Below are positions 12,591 through 25,251 of a DNA stretch of 64,000 bases, one piece after another. Numbering within the stretch: position 1 is the stretch's first letter; the number at the start of each line of letters is the position of its first letter. The notes under the pieces were generated by a model. The model saw only the letters and a list, made by a program, of their open reading frames with translations. It had not been told where the DNA came from and ran no database searches. The DNA is from Morella rubra. Its lineage: Eukaryota > Streptophyta > Magnoliopsida > Fagales > Myricaceae. The translations under genes were made by a program, and so were the position numbers. The DNA lies in assembly GCA_003952965.2 (NCBI GenBank), contig CM025855.1, positions 3,815,257 to 3,879,256 on the forward strand. Direction: 5' to 3'.

Positions 12591-13760
12591 ATTTAGATCC
12601 AATTTATGCGGAAAATACCTAGAGGGGGTGAATAGGTATATTTAAAAAATTATCAATTAATTTTTTTTTTAAAACTTAAAACCTATTCTCAATAATATCA
12701 ATCCAAATACAATTCTCTCAATATTCAAAGTCCTAATTAACCACCAATATGAAAATATAAACAGAAAAACAATTAAACCCGAATCTGTAAAACAGGGTAA
12801 TCCGAAGAAACTGCAAGTGACTCAGAAGTAACTTCAACTCACAGAAACAGTAAATTTCAAATTCACAAACTCAATTGATATGCAATCAATTTTCTTGATA
12901 CCTGCAATACAAGTTAATACAAATTTAAACAGAAGCTCGTTATACCTTTGTCTTCAACCTTCTTGGACCAGATTATTCAATATCTTCAAGAACGATATCT
13001 AAGCACACTAATCACAAGAATGGTTAATATTATACAAATAAAACAAAGAAAAAATACTCAATCACACAACACACGATATGGTGACGAAGAGAAACCCTTT
13101 TGAAGAATTTCTTCAAAAGAGAAAAACTTTCCGAGCCGAAGTCAGTTTTTAAATCCACTATTTTCAAATGAGATTACACAGTTATCAGTAAATTCCGCAA
13201 CCTAGCTAATCTAAACACTGTTAATCTTACCCAAACCAACTCAATTCAGATCTGATTATCATGGAACTCCATGACCATTTGAAACCAAGATTCAATCGGA
13301 TTGACCTATCCACACAAACCCTTGTGCAATCATGCCCAACGCTAGAACCTCCAGCAAACACACTTTTAGAACCTTCGAAAACCTCAGACAATCGAAGAAA
13401 TCAAGTGTTGGTAATCAACGAAACGAAACCTCCCTCAAATCTGATCTGCTTTCACCATTACAGGAATCTCAAACTTTCCACAAGAACAACTAAGAATCAG
13501 CGCACTTTCTTGGAGAAAAATTTCTTTAGAGGGAGAAAGACGAAGAAGCACAGAAATGGCCAGATCTGGGCGTATATCTTTGAGAGGCAATTCTGTTGCG
13601 TCAATTCTTTATTTTCACGCTTGAAGCCTCACAACAAACTCCAGCTCCTTCCATTTCTTCTATATACAAGGGAAAATGACAAGAAAACCCTTAAGGAAGC
13701 CACACATTAACCTCAAGGTACCAGATCAGCAAGCACTTTCTAATTTCCTTCTAGAAACAA
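12591..13760. repeat. unclassified dispersed repeat candidate
   Basis: The block opens with CTAGAGGGGGTGAATAGGT, a motif I associate with widespread plant repeats. It carries a near-perfect hairpin at 13099-13121 and a 149-codon frame at 13261-13710 that lacks any recognisable domain. I could not find matching ends or a target duplication. Confidence 0.25.
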
Positions 13761-16450
13761 CGCAATAGACAAAAAGGCCCCTATTAGTTTTTCACGAGAC
13801 ATACCAAATGGTTTTCACATATACAAATAAGGCAAAGTTTTTGCACCCTCAAACTATGGAGTCAATGTCACATTAGGAATCAAAACTTTTAAATTCGTCA
13901 CATTGAGCTCTTGAATTAATAAAATTTATCATCGTGTACTTACAAAAATAATTCGATCAGTCAAAATCGTGTCTCGTGTGTTATAAATAGACTAATGTGT
14001 TTAAAAATATATTGACAAATTTTAGTAATTCAAGAACTTAATAGTGAATAACCCTTACTGCAAACTCTCAAAATGGTACTAACTCATAGATTATGGGGTG
14101 CATCTACGGGGTACAAATTTTTCTCTTTTCTATTTTTAACGTCACGGAAAAAGACGTTGAGCAGCAAAAGATGCTCTAGCTCATTGTGACATGGAGGAAA
14201 CTTCGCATGAAAGACGTCAAGAAGGGCAGCCACCGGGTTTCAACATGGAGAATTTAAAACCTCGTGGATTTTAAGCTGATCAGTTCGTATGTTTGACTAA
14301 AAAAAAAAAAAGGACTAGTTTTGTTCATTGATGTGACTCAAACTTTTTAGCGTAGCCCGCAGAGAAATTATTCTTCTTCTTTTTTTTCGACTATTTCCAT
14401 ACACGTCCGGTATAAATTTCACTATTAATTTCAAAATGCAATTTTACTTTTTTTTTAAGAGAAATTATACTTTGCTTTTTATATTTTCAACTCATTTATA
14501 ATTTACATTATAAATGTTATGGTTTAACCTTTAAAATTATGTCACGTTTATATTTTTTATTAATTTTAAAAGTAATTTCAAATAATTTATTTGAAAAAAA
14601 AAAAGCTTTCGTGTTACAAAATGACCTTTAATATTATGTCACATATGTTTTTTTATTCTTGATTTTAACAATAAAATCTTACTAGGTGGTAAAGTGCAAA
14701 CTCATTGGTTATTGGTAAGTTAAGACGAAATTTGGAAAGCTAGCTGAGATTGACAATATGATCATTAAGTTTATATCATGCTAATGATTTAGTCACTAGG
14801 TTTCATTTATTTACTATATGGTCACTCAGTCCATACCCTCGTGACGATTTAGTCCTTCCGTCAATCCATTTAATGGAATGTCCTGCCACGTCAATTTTTT
14901 AACACATCAGCGCCACACGTCAGCCAGAATCCTTAAGCAAAACGCTACGCGTTTAGTCATGTAAATTAAAGAAAAATTGACAATATGGTCATTGGGTTTA
15001 TACCATGCTGACGATTTAGTCATTAGGTTTCATTTTTTTACATTACGGTCACTAAGTCCATACCCGTGTGACGATTTGGTCCTTCTTTTCATATTCTATC
15101 AATCCATTTACCGAAATCCAATGCCACGTCAGCCTTAAACACGTTACCAAAACAAATCATACAGATTAACCACGAGATAAAATTATCATTTTATATGTAA
15201 AAAAAAAAAAAAAAAAACTTTTCGATTAAATTGGCAAAAAATTTTAAGTAAAAATATAAAATTTCTAAAATCAATAATTGTTAAGTGAAATGTGACAAAA
15301 ATAATACCTGAAAGTGACTCCCATAATAAAAGTGTGGTAAGTGTATATATCATTTAATAAAAAGATAACAGTCTATAAGTGAAATTTTCTGCATTAGCTC
15401 ATGTCTATGTGGCATCAAAGACAGTCGATATTCAAGCAAAGCTCTATTAATATTAGCCCAAAAAAAATATTTATTATAATCCACTACGATATTGGCAGAG
15501 TCTAGTGTGGATGTGACAAGAGCTAAAAAAGAAAGAAAAAAATAATATATATCATGATTTACTTCCACGTAATACATGAATGTGAGGAGATATTCGAAAA
15601 ATTATTCCTTATAGGCATTAGTAGATTCTAAAGATGGTAAGTTGTTTCATCTTTTACATCTTTTCCATATCTTGAAACCTAATTAATTTTCTGCTTTAGT
15701 GGGTTATGATTTATAAAATAAACTCAACCTCATCTTCAGTCATACTACCTTTATTGATCCACTTGCAACAACTACCACATGAGCAAGTGAATATAAATTT
15801 TCATGAAGTAAACATATATTATTACATTAGGGACAAGCTAATGCCAATGAATTTATAGTATGAGCATAAATGGAAGCTGGAGTCACTTGTGTTTTCGAGT
15901 CAAAATTTTAGTTTATAAAATAATCTTTTTCTATTAAATTATTTTTTATTATAATAAATATAAAAATTTATTCATTATTTTTTTAGATGTAGTGACAGAA
16001 TATAGATAGAATGACTATATCGTTACACGGGATATAGACTCAGAAAAAAAAAAACTAGTAAATATACCTCTCATTTGGGATTTGCATATATTGTCGTCGA
16101 TATTATACTTTTGTGAGACAAACCGATATCATTATTAATGCACTATTTGTCGCCTGCGCAATTAAACCATTTGGCACGTAGTCAATGACCCTCCACGCCA
16201 CGGGCTGCCCCCCCAAACAGTATAAGGAGAACCACCCTTTTATGGTGGGAGACCCATAAGCAGTAATCCACATGGCGCTAAGTCAGTGGCCCGGAACCAA
16301 AAATCACGTAATTGCAATAACAGGTCCCTCTGCTGCTGTTCGATCTGCTTCATTCCTGTGAGTGTAGCAATTTTTTTCCGTCGAAATCGGAATTCCGGTA
16401 CTGGAATTTTGGTCCAATTCAGTAGAGATATCAGATTATGTTTTGCTCAA
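13761..16450. other. AT-rich intergenic stretch
   Basis: No gene is supported. The stretch contains the duplicated block at 14738-15150, poly-A/T runs, and at 13840-14110 a possible relative of the MITE found in VHA-H intron 9. The last few hundred bases are presumably the VHA-H promoter. Confidence 0.45.
14738..15150. repeat. two direct copies of a ~185-bp block
   Basis: About 14738-14925 and 14970-15142 share the phrases GACAATATG-TCATT, ACGATTTAGTC, GGTCACT-AGTCCATACC, TCAATCCATTTA and GCCACGTCA in the same order. The copies have diverged, so the duplication is old. Confidence 0.8.
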
Positions 16451-16462
16451 TATCCGACACTG

Positions 16463-16472
16463 GATATAAAAG
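16463..16472 (+). promoter_or_regulatory. candidate TATA box for VHA-H
   Basis: GATATAAAAG lies about 100 bp before the pyrimidine-rich leader exon of the V-ATPase H gene. Position and sequence are reasonable, but no transcription start is known. Confidence 0.35.
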
Positions 16473-16559
16473 TGAAAATTTCTGGGTCCGCTTAATTTTT
16501 GTTTTTAAAAAATGACACAAAACGTAGACGTTTTGAGTTATGTTACGTACGGTTAAAAA

Positions 16560-16819
16560 CACAAAAAAGGTGGTCTCTTTGGCGGATCTCTCCCACCCGG
16601 CTCCCTCTCCTCGGAATTACTCTGCTATCTCTCTCTCCGTGTCTCTCTTATCACCTCAGCTCTCTCACTCCTGACTACTCTGTCTCTCTCCCTCTCCCAT
16701 CCGGTTTCGGGTTTCTCTCTTGCGCGGCCCTCCCCCTGCCGAAAAACTTTCTCCCCTCTCCCCGAGTCCAAATTGTTTGATCTCTTTGTGCTCTCTCAGT
16801 TTCGTACCTCGACCCTCAG
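16560..16819 (+). other. candidate 5' UTR exon of VHA-H
   Basis: A strongly CT-rich tract typical of plant leader exons ends CCCTCAG before a GTATGG donor at 16820. The matching acceptor may be CAG at 17597-17599, which would leave five bases before the start codon. This gives a leader intron of about 780 bp, common in constitutively expressed plant genes. The boundaries are inferred. Confidence 0.45.
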
Positions 16820-17003
16820 GTATGGTATTTTGTACGTCGCTATTGCCTGGATTTGAGATTGGTTGCTTTAGGGTTTAGTGATTTGGAATTTTTGGGTGTT
16901 GGTTTGAATTGGTGGTTAAAAAACGGATGAATTGGAGTGGTTTTTATGGTTTTGAGAGCATGACATTGTGCTTGTTTGATTGGTTTATTTCTTTGGAGCA
17001 TTC

Positions 17004-17123
17004 GGAATTCCGCTTCCCTGTTCCGCCGGTTCCGCATCCGCACATAAGCGGAATGCAGATGTGGAGCCGGATACGGTTATGGTTCCGGCAAGTAGTGGAA
17101 CCGGAAGCGTTTCCGAGAATTCC
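17004..17123. repeat. imperfect inverted repeat in the VHA-H leader intron
   Basis: GGAATTCCGCTTCC at 17004-17017 pairs imperfectly with the complement of about 17097-17123 (GGAAGCG...GAGAATTCC). Inner blocks GGTTCCGCATCCGC and GCGGAATGCAGATG are also partly complementary. The result is a GC-rich foldback inside an AT-rich intron. Confidence 0.55.
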
Positions 17124-17311
17124 TTTACCCATCCGTTGGCTTCCAGAGCTCTTCATGAGCCCGGAAAAAGCCACCACTCACACACACACAGGTAAGGATT
17201 CGATCCAAGTATTTCTTGAAGTTCGATTTTTCTCTGTTAGATTTCCCTCAATTTCCAACAATTTGAGTCAGGAAATTACCTTTTCCTAATTTTCTCCTCG
17301 AATTTCCTATG

Positions 17312-17365
17312 GATGTTTGCCGAATCTCGGAGGAATTCGATGTTTGCCGAATCTCGGAGGAATTC
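17312..17365. repeat. perfect 27-bp tandem duplication
   Basis: The 27 bases at 17312-17338 are repeated exactly at 17339-17365 inside the VHA-H leader intron. Perfect identity indicates a recent duplication. Confidence 0.95.
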
Positions 17366-17604
17366 GGATCACATTTCCGCTTGCTAGATGTAAAGTTTGT
17401 TCTAATTCCACCCTGGCTATTTGATCACTTAATTTAGACTGAGTATTTAGGTTTGATTTGCGATTAGTGATCTGTGTTGTTCTAACTGCACGTACGGATG
17501 GTTTGTTACTTTGTTAGGAGATCTCTCTGATTAAATTTTTTTCTCTGTCTATGTCTTAGTATTTGTGAAATTTTGGTGTAATTCCGAGTGCCGATACAGT
17601 ATCC

Positions 17605-20600
17605 ATGGAGCAAGCAGAACTAACCTCGGAACAGGTTGGTGATCCAGTTCGCTTTATTTGCTTTGTTCGAATTTATTGTTCTGATTTAATCAGAATTTTT
17701 TTTTTTTTGGGGGGGGTCCCTTCGATTAAGTAATCTGAAGTGGGATTTCATTGTACTCTAACTAGGGTTTTGTCAGAATCAACGTGGACATGTTCTTGAT
17801 CACGAATTTGTTGATTTTTCAAGGAAAATTGGAAATGGATTCAGGGAGAAGCTATCAGTGGTGGTCCTATGGTTTTAGGATTCTAATGTGTAATTTCTGA
17901 TTAAGGAAAACAGAAGATGTCATGTTGAACACCAGTTCATAATTTGCTCATTCTTAGTGGCTGGTTGAGGATGTAAAGAACGGGCACAACATAGTTCAAC
18001 TTTGACCATTGTTGTGGAGAAATTTTGATCTGGCAGTATCAAGTGATTGCCGAAATTTGGATGTATGTAATTTTAAGGCAAAAGGGAGAACTAAAAAGAG
18101 GAGGAAAAAAAATGAAGAAATTTTAATTACATGTATTGTGGAGTGCTAACTGTTTTTTTAAAGTAGATGTGCTTATAAATCCAGAAAGGGTTGATATTGT
18201 ATTTGACATCTCTTTCAGAGAAAGGGTAGTGGAGAATGAGCTAATGGGACCTTAATCAACATCGCAACCAGTCCTCGAAAACCTAAGATTCTTTCATGGA
18301 CATGAGAAATATAATATAAATTTCCTCTGGTGCTTTACACGGGAATTCTTCTTCTAGGCTTCTGATTAAGGATGATTTAATCCAGTATCGTGTTAAACCA
18401 CAGTTGCCTGTTCTTCATAGAATTTAGATTTGTTGTCAATGTGAAATTACTGTTTAAGCTATCTAGAAAAATAGATTAGGTATGTAAATTTTCTGATTAA
18501 AATATACTTCCATTTTCTAGGTTTTGAAGAGGGACATTCCATGGGAAACATACATGACGACTAAGCTCATCACAGGGACATGCCTTCAGCTGCTAAGGCG
18601 TTATGACAACAAATCAGAAAGTTACAGAGCACAACTTCTGGAGGATGTAATGTTTCATTGCTGAAATGATATTTGAACCGGATAATAGTTCTTCCTGCTT
18701 TAAAATTCCAACCCTGTGATTTTTTTTTCTATATCCCGTGGTCCAAAGAACCTTATACGCCTCGATTACTAACAATTTGGTTTGCACTTTGATGCATAAC
18801 CATAAATTTTGAGAATTGTGCCTATATTGTGGAGCAAGAATTACTCTTGTTCCTTACGGTAGTATTAACAAGTGGAGTCAACCATGGCAGGATGGTCCAG
18901 CTTATGTGCGGGTGTTTGTTAGCATCTTACGTGACATTTACAAGGAGGAAACTGTAGAATATGTTCTGGCATTAATTGATGAAATGCTTACAGGTAATTG
19001 GATGATTTTCAGGCTTTAATTGCTCACATATTATAAAGAATTAATTCCTTTATCTTTTTTGACAGCCAACCCAAAAAGAGCAAGATTGTTCCATGACAAC
19101 TCTCTGGCTGATGAAGATACTTATGAGCCTTTCCTAAGTTGAGTATTTAAGTAAACATTTTTGGATATTAAAAGTAGTTGATGCTGTTGTGGTTATGGCT
19201 CCTGTGTGTTTGTTTGTGGATTTTACATATAACCAATTACAGGTGATCTTATTGATGAATCTCTTCCAGGAGTGGCATTATTGAATTTTAAATCATGGAA
19301 TGTTATACCTGTGGTAAAAGTGACACGTTTACCAAAATCTTGTTCTGCTGTAGTTTTGGGATGCATTTTCTTTCTTGCTTTGAGTTGGGTTTTACCTGAA
19401 TTTGCTCGTCCTAGTTCTTGATTTTTTATCGTCAAGTCCCAAATCAAATCCCTTATCAAAGTTTTTTGTAGCTTTAAGCAATCTAATTCCCAACATTTCT
19501 TTCTCTAGGTGAATACAACTTTTCTTGGATAAAATTCAGTCTTCACAATTGCAAACATAGGCTTTCTTATGTTTCTAACTTTTTGCTTAGGAAACATCTG
19601 GAATCAATTCTAACATATGTTGTGGTCCTACAACAATGTTCCAATGGCAGTTCTTTGGTTGCTGGTCATGTATATGTATGAAAACAAGGTGTACAGTTCC
19701 ATGTGCTGGTGGCCAGTATCACGTTTAGTGTCTTTTGTTCACCAAACTGTCCCGAGCTCAAACAAAGATTGGTTGCATTATGACCTCTAAAAGTCTAAAA
19801 CATTCAGTTTGCTTGACACAAAAAGTAACTCTGAAATTTGGAAGAAAAGTTTGCAAAAGAGGATTTCTACTGTCAATTCTACAGAGTAGTAAGATTGAGG
19901 CTTTGATGTCTATAAAATTTTTGAAACCAGACTGATTTAGTTTTTCAAAGCTATAAACCCTAACTATTTCCTGGGTTGGTTTCAACCCTATACTTGAATC
20001 TGTAACAAAAACTCCAAGATTTGGGAAGCAGTCTGATATTCTTTGTGGGCTTTGGATAGATTTTGGATCTGTGACCACTAGTAGATTGGTTTTTTAAGAT
20101 AAACAAAACGGATCTGTAATTACATGAACACTTCGTAAGTGTGCATAATCTTAATACTGCTTGATCATGCTATCGTTTGGCTTCTTATGATCTTTTATTG
20201 ATAAAAAACTGAAACAATTCATTGTCTGATCCGCTTTCAGATTGCTTTGGAATGGTAATTGGTTCATACAGGAGAAGAGCTGTAAGATACTTACCCAAAT
20301 AGTAAGGTATTTTGGATCTGATCCTTCTGCAAAGTGCAGTGAAAAATTTCCAAGTGGTCCTTGTATGGCATTCTTTTCCGGTAACTTTGCTGTTTTTTTT
20401 GGGTGATTATAGTGCTAGACCAAAATCCCAGAATGGCTTAATAGCAAATGGGGAAGCCTCAAACTCAAAGAAGAAATCCACCAGTATTGAGGACGTGTTG
20501 AAAGGATTGGTGGAATGGCTTTGTGCAGAGGTATGCACACATCTCTGAATTGGAGTGGGACCAGTGTCTAGTTCACACTTGATTGATGGTTATTGCATAT

Positions 20601-23600
20601 CTGGGTAATTGTTGATGCGTAGACACACACACACAATATCCAGTCCCTTTTTAGGCTCCAATGCATTTAAATAGTTGTCTAGGGTTTGTTAACTAGAACA
20701 ATGGTCAGTTACAATTTACAATGTTTGTAATAGATACTACAAATGCACGACAATATTATTCCAAAAAGGGGAGACACCCGAAGTGTTCTCGTTCTGTACT
20801 AGAGGCAAGTTACACTTCATAAGGTTTTTTAAGTCAAGAAAATGAAGGAAAATGAAGATGGGAGACTGCCAGAACAGTTATAATGAGATGTCTTGTTTCC
20901 CTTTTTGGAGATTCTCCATCTTGTTCGGTTAGGATTTTAATGTTCAGTTAGAGGATAGCAACTATCAATCATCACCTGGTCCTGATGCCTGATGTCATGT
21001 GCAGCTGAAGAGGCCTTCCCATCCCATTCTTGGTCCACCAACTGCCATCCATTGCCTTGCTACATTACTAAGGGAACCTGTGGTCAGATCATTGTTCGTT
21101 CAAGATGATGGGGTGAAGTTGCTCGTTCCTTTAATTTCTCCAGCATCCACTCAGCAATCAATTCAGGTAACTTTGGTCATGTTCTGTATGGCCAGCAACT
21201 ATCATTGCTTTCCACCAAACCGGTGCATCCTAGTCATAGTTGTCATGCTGGCTCGGACTTCTGGAAAGGGATTTTTTTTTTTGTGTGGCAGCAATCCACC
21301 AATAATTAAAGTTTAATAATCCTGAAATTGACTGCTTCTCATCTTTGTTGCAGCTCCTATATGAAACTTGTCTCTGCATTTGGCTTTTGTCATACTATGA
21401 ACCTGCGGTTGAGTACTTGGCTACTTCAAGAACCTTGCCACGACTAATAGAGGTGGTAAAGAGTTCCACAAAAGAGAAGGTAAGTTTTCGATCTGCAGAG
21501 TTTGTTTCAATATTGTCCTCTCTGGTTGGTGTGTATAAGCAGGTAGCAGTACCTTTTTGTCAGTTTTCCTATATTACCCTTAACGTAGTTATTTGCATGA
21601 CGAACATCCCTGGATAGCAGATTCCGAATGCACACGATTTCAGCTTCTAGTTGCATTTGACTAGTATTGAAAAGAGAATGTTACATATCTGATATTGGTG
21701 TGTTTGGCACTCCAATTCTTGCTAGGTTGTCAGAGTTGTTGTCTTGACCTTTAGGAACTTGCTTTCAAAACAGTCGTTTGCTGCTCAAATGGTAGACCTT
21801 GGATTGCTGCAGATTGTGCAAAGCTTGAAAGCACAAGCATGGAGTGATGAGGTAAGAGAATTAGAAGCTGCTATACTTGCTGATTGTACATGAAGTTTTG
21901 GTAAACTCTGTATAATGGAGCTATAGCGCAATCCTTGAAGATATTATTGATTGTTAGTCTACATCACTGTCCGCTGCTAACTTTCTCTTTTGGTATTGGT
22001 CTTACATTTGATTGAAGCATTTGCTGTGACAAACGTATTTCACCAGTCTATTTCTTTAACAAGCCCAACTTTCCTTCTACTTTTTCTTGTTGGGAGGATT
22101 TGTTTTAGGTTGTTTTTAGCAGGTTTATAGGTAATGCCCTTCTTGACCTCATCATTAAGCTTAGGGGAAAAGTCACTTTGAGCCTGCTAACTACCAAATT
22201 GATCTCAAACAGGGGTCTCAAAGACTACCTTTGACATATTGAGCTCAAGAACTACCAAATTTCATCATCAATTTGCATCTTTAAAAAAGATCCAACGATC
22301 AAACTCGTGTTACGTGTATTGTGAATGAGTCATGTGGCATGGGTTTGACCGTCATATTTTATTTTAAGGCGGAATTTGATTAATTATGGAAGTTGGAGGG
22401 TTCAATGTGTTAAGATTGATAGTTTAGACTCATATTTGAAATTGCATTGGTAGTTAGAGGTCTCAAAGTGACTTATCCCCTTAAGCTTATGATGGCTGTT
22501 AGGGTGCATATTGTTTGGAAAGAAGGAATCCTAGCTTGTTGTCTTACAGTTGAGACAATCTGTTTACCTAGACCTAGCTCTTGTACATGCTATTGAGCTC
22601 CAATTGAGGTAGTCCTTTGTAGAACGTGGGACTATATTTTCTTCCTATCCTTCTGAACTTGCATTCTTACTGGCTATCCTTTTTCTTTGTTGCCGAACTT
22701 GAATCAAATCACTCTTTTTTGTGGTGCAGGCATAGATTCTAGCTGCGCACAACCAAAATAATCTAGGGATTGTTTTGTTTCCTTTTACCTGTGAAAAATG
22801 CTAGCTTCAGTGCCTTTCAGTTGCATACATTTTCTCATTTGAATCTATTCTTGTGTTACTTTTCATTCATTTTGGAAATCCTCACTTTTGTTGTGGCTTA
22901 TCATACAACCTTGTTATCATTGGGTACCCAATATTCTGTGCCTTTAAAACTTGATTTGGCCTACAGCAGTAATAAGTTTCTCTAGTTTGACTACTATTTG
23001 ATTGTAAAAGAGTCAGATTGGACTTCAGCTTTAATGCTATAAGCAAATATGAATTTCTGGATGGTACCGTGATTCAAGGTTATTATGTTAGAAAAAGCTG
23101 GATTGTGACATCTCTGCTGTCAATGCGGTATCACTTTGATAATACAAATGTGTGATGCTAAGTTACTATATCAGTTACCAGTGACTGTCTCTTTCTGTAT
23201 TTTGCTGCACTATTGCAAAACCTGATTACCAATTTTTTTTTCCCCTTTAGTCCTCTGCATAGTGATAATCAAAACAGCTAGGAGAATTGCAAGATGTGTC
23301 TCAACTTCTGTGCTTGAGTAATAAGGAATCCTAAATGCAATAACGTGTTATAGGGGGTTGTTTTCTTCTAACTTATTTCAAATGTTTCATAGGACCTGAT
23401 GGAGGCTCTGAATCAACTGGAGGAAGGGTTGAAGGACAGCATTAAGAAATTGAGTTCATTTGATTTGTATAAGCAAGAAGTCCTCCTTGGTCATCTTGAT
23501 TGGTCTCCTATGCACAAAGATCCCTCATTTTGGCGTGATAATATTACCAAATTTGAAGAGAATGATTTCCAGGTACTTTTTGTCCCCTTTTGTCGTTGTT

Positions 23601-24660
23601 TCCTCTGTAGCAAACTCTTCTGAGAGAAGCCTTATTTAGTGCTTACCAATTCTGTTACTGACGGTTTGCTTGATGGGATATTGTGTCACGGTACATCCAA
23701 TATACTTAACAATCCAAGTTCTCTATTCATTTCTTGTTATTAGTGGCTATTAGACCCTTCTTGATCGTTGGCCTTATACCCATATCAAATGTTAGAAATG
23801 GTGAACACACACAGACACTAACTAGCACCTGGTATGGACTATTTGTGCTTTCCATCATGCCATTTCTACATCACTCAAAAATGAACAGTAAATGTGGGAA
23901 CTTCGTAATTTTCATTGTGGTTAGGAATATATGACTTGCGACCCTCATCCATGTAGTTTTGGCAACCAAGTAGACAGACCGTCCTCTACAAATAATATGT
24001 TGAAGAATTTTAGTTGGTTTCTTCAGAAAAAGCATGAGGTTGTATGATGTCATAGTATAAGGAAGTGCCAGGTCAGATCATGGTATCTAAGGTGGATCCT
24101 GACGAGAAATGAAGGATTTAAATGAGGCGGAGCATAATACCCTGAACTGAATTAAATTCAAAGGAATTGGATTGTGAATAGGTATGGTTTAAGTCTGACT
24201 ATGGTTGTATACTTGATGGAGTGGAGTATACGACTGACTATTGGAACCTCAACAGTGATTAGTATTTTTTAGGAACCTTTCCTGAGTTGAGTTGTGACAT
24301 ACGACTTCACGAAAGAGATTTTGTTCTATGATTGTTCTTTCCAATTGCGAAGTCCTCAATGTGATACAGAATTTTTGAAGTACTAACGTATGATATGGTG
24401 TGCTGTTACAGATTTTGAGGGTCCTCATTACAATTCTGGATACATCTAGTGATCCACGGACTCTAGCTGTTGCTTGCTTCGATCTGTCACAGTTCATCCA
24501 GCACCATCCAGCTGGGCGGGTCATTGTGATGGACCTTAAGGCCAAAGAAAGGGTGATGAAACTGATGACCCACGAGAGTCCTGAGATTACCAAAAATGCC
24601 CTACTCTGTGTTCAGAGGCTATTCCTGGGATCCAAGTATGCAAGCTTTTTGCAGGCTTAG
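17605..24660 (+). CDS. VHA-H: V-type proton ATPase subunit H
   Basis: Subunit H of the cytosolic V1 sector couples ATP hydrolysis to the membrane ring and silences free V1 in the vacuolar and endomembrane proton pump. Coding exons: 17605-17634, 18521-18646, 18891-18993, 19066-19138, 20241-20306, 20413-20530, 21005-21166, 21354-21479, 21726-21851, 23393-23572, 24412-24660. They join to 452 residues, beginning [20 protein letters not shown] and ending [11 protein letters not shown], close to the usual plant length of about 440-450. Armadillo-like helices fill residues 1 to about 320 ([37 protein letters not shown]). The C-terminal domain follows ([31 protein letters not shown]). All phases agree. 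The one defect is after exon 4, where AAG is followed by TTGAGT instead of GTGAGT. Intron 9 holds a MITE. The gene is otherwise intact. Confidence 0.95.
22164..22480. mobile_element. Mutator-like MITE in VHA-H intron 9
   Basis: A 317-bp element has terminal inverted repeats that match at about 30 of 34 positions and begin GGGGAAAAGTCACTTTGAG. It is flanked by identical 9-bp copies of TTAAGCTTA (22155-22163 and 22481-22489). A 9-bp target duplication is the Mutator superfamily signature. No coding capacity is present. The duplication is itself nearly palindromic, which weakens it slightly as evidence. Confidence 0.8.
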
Positions 24661-25217
24661 TTCAGTTTCTGTGGGAGGTGACGGTGTATGTTCCGACTTA
24701 TATATTCCAAGTATTTTGCTCCCTGTCATATATGTCTTATCTATTATAGTTATCAACTAGGGCTCTTCTCTTGTCAGAATTTTGGTTTGTGGAAGAGTGT
24801 GACGGATCAATTTGTTCTACCTAAGCAGTTGAATATTATTTGTGCACTTGAAAATGCTGAATAAATTTTTTTCCTGTATCTGGGCTCACTTTCTTTATGC
24901 ATTGACTACAGATCCGTGGATAATACGGCCGTTGAGTATTTTAAAAATGCATGGTTTACTAAAGGCGTGCTTGTCAAAGCTTGGCTTGATTAGGCTCGAC
25001 GCTCAAGCTTCCCTTCATTTCAAAAATCGTCTTTTAGATTTTGCAATTGATCATTAGACAGTCCTCGGGTTTAGACAAGGTAAAAAAGGATCATTCAAAG
25101 GGTCATTCTACAGTTTGCTGTCCAAAGTTAACTGATTCACATTTCATACTCAAACAAATCAAAATTAAAAATATTAAAATTAAAAAAATAAAATAAAATA
25201 CAACAAAATAAGTTAAA

Positions 25218-25251
<34 letters not shown>

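Noticed and set aside
19758-20078. 106-codon antisense open frame in VHA-H intron 4
   Set aside because: It has no family resemblance and no splice support, and introns of this size often contain frames of this length.
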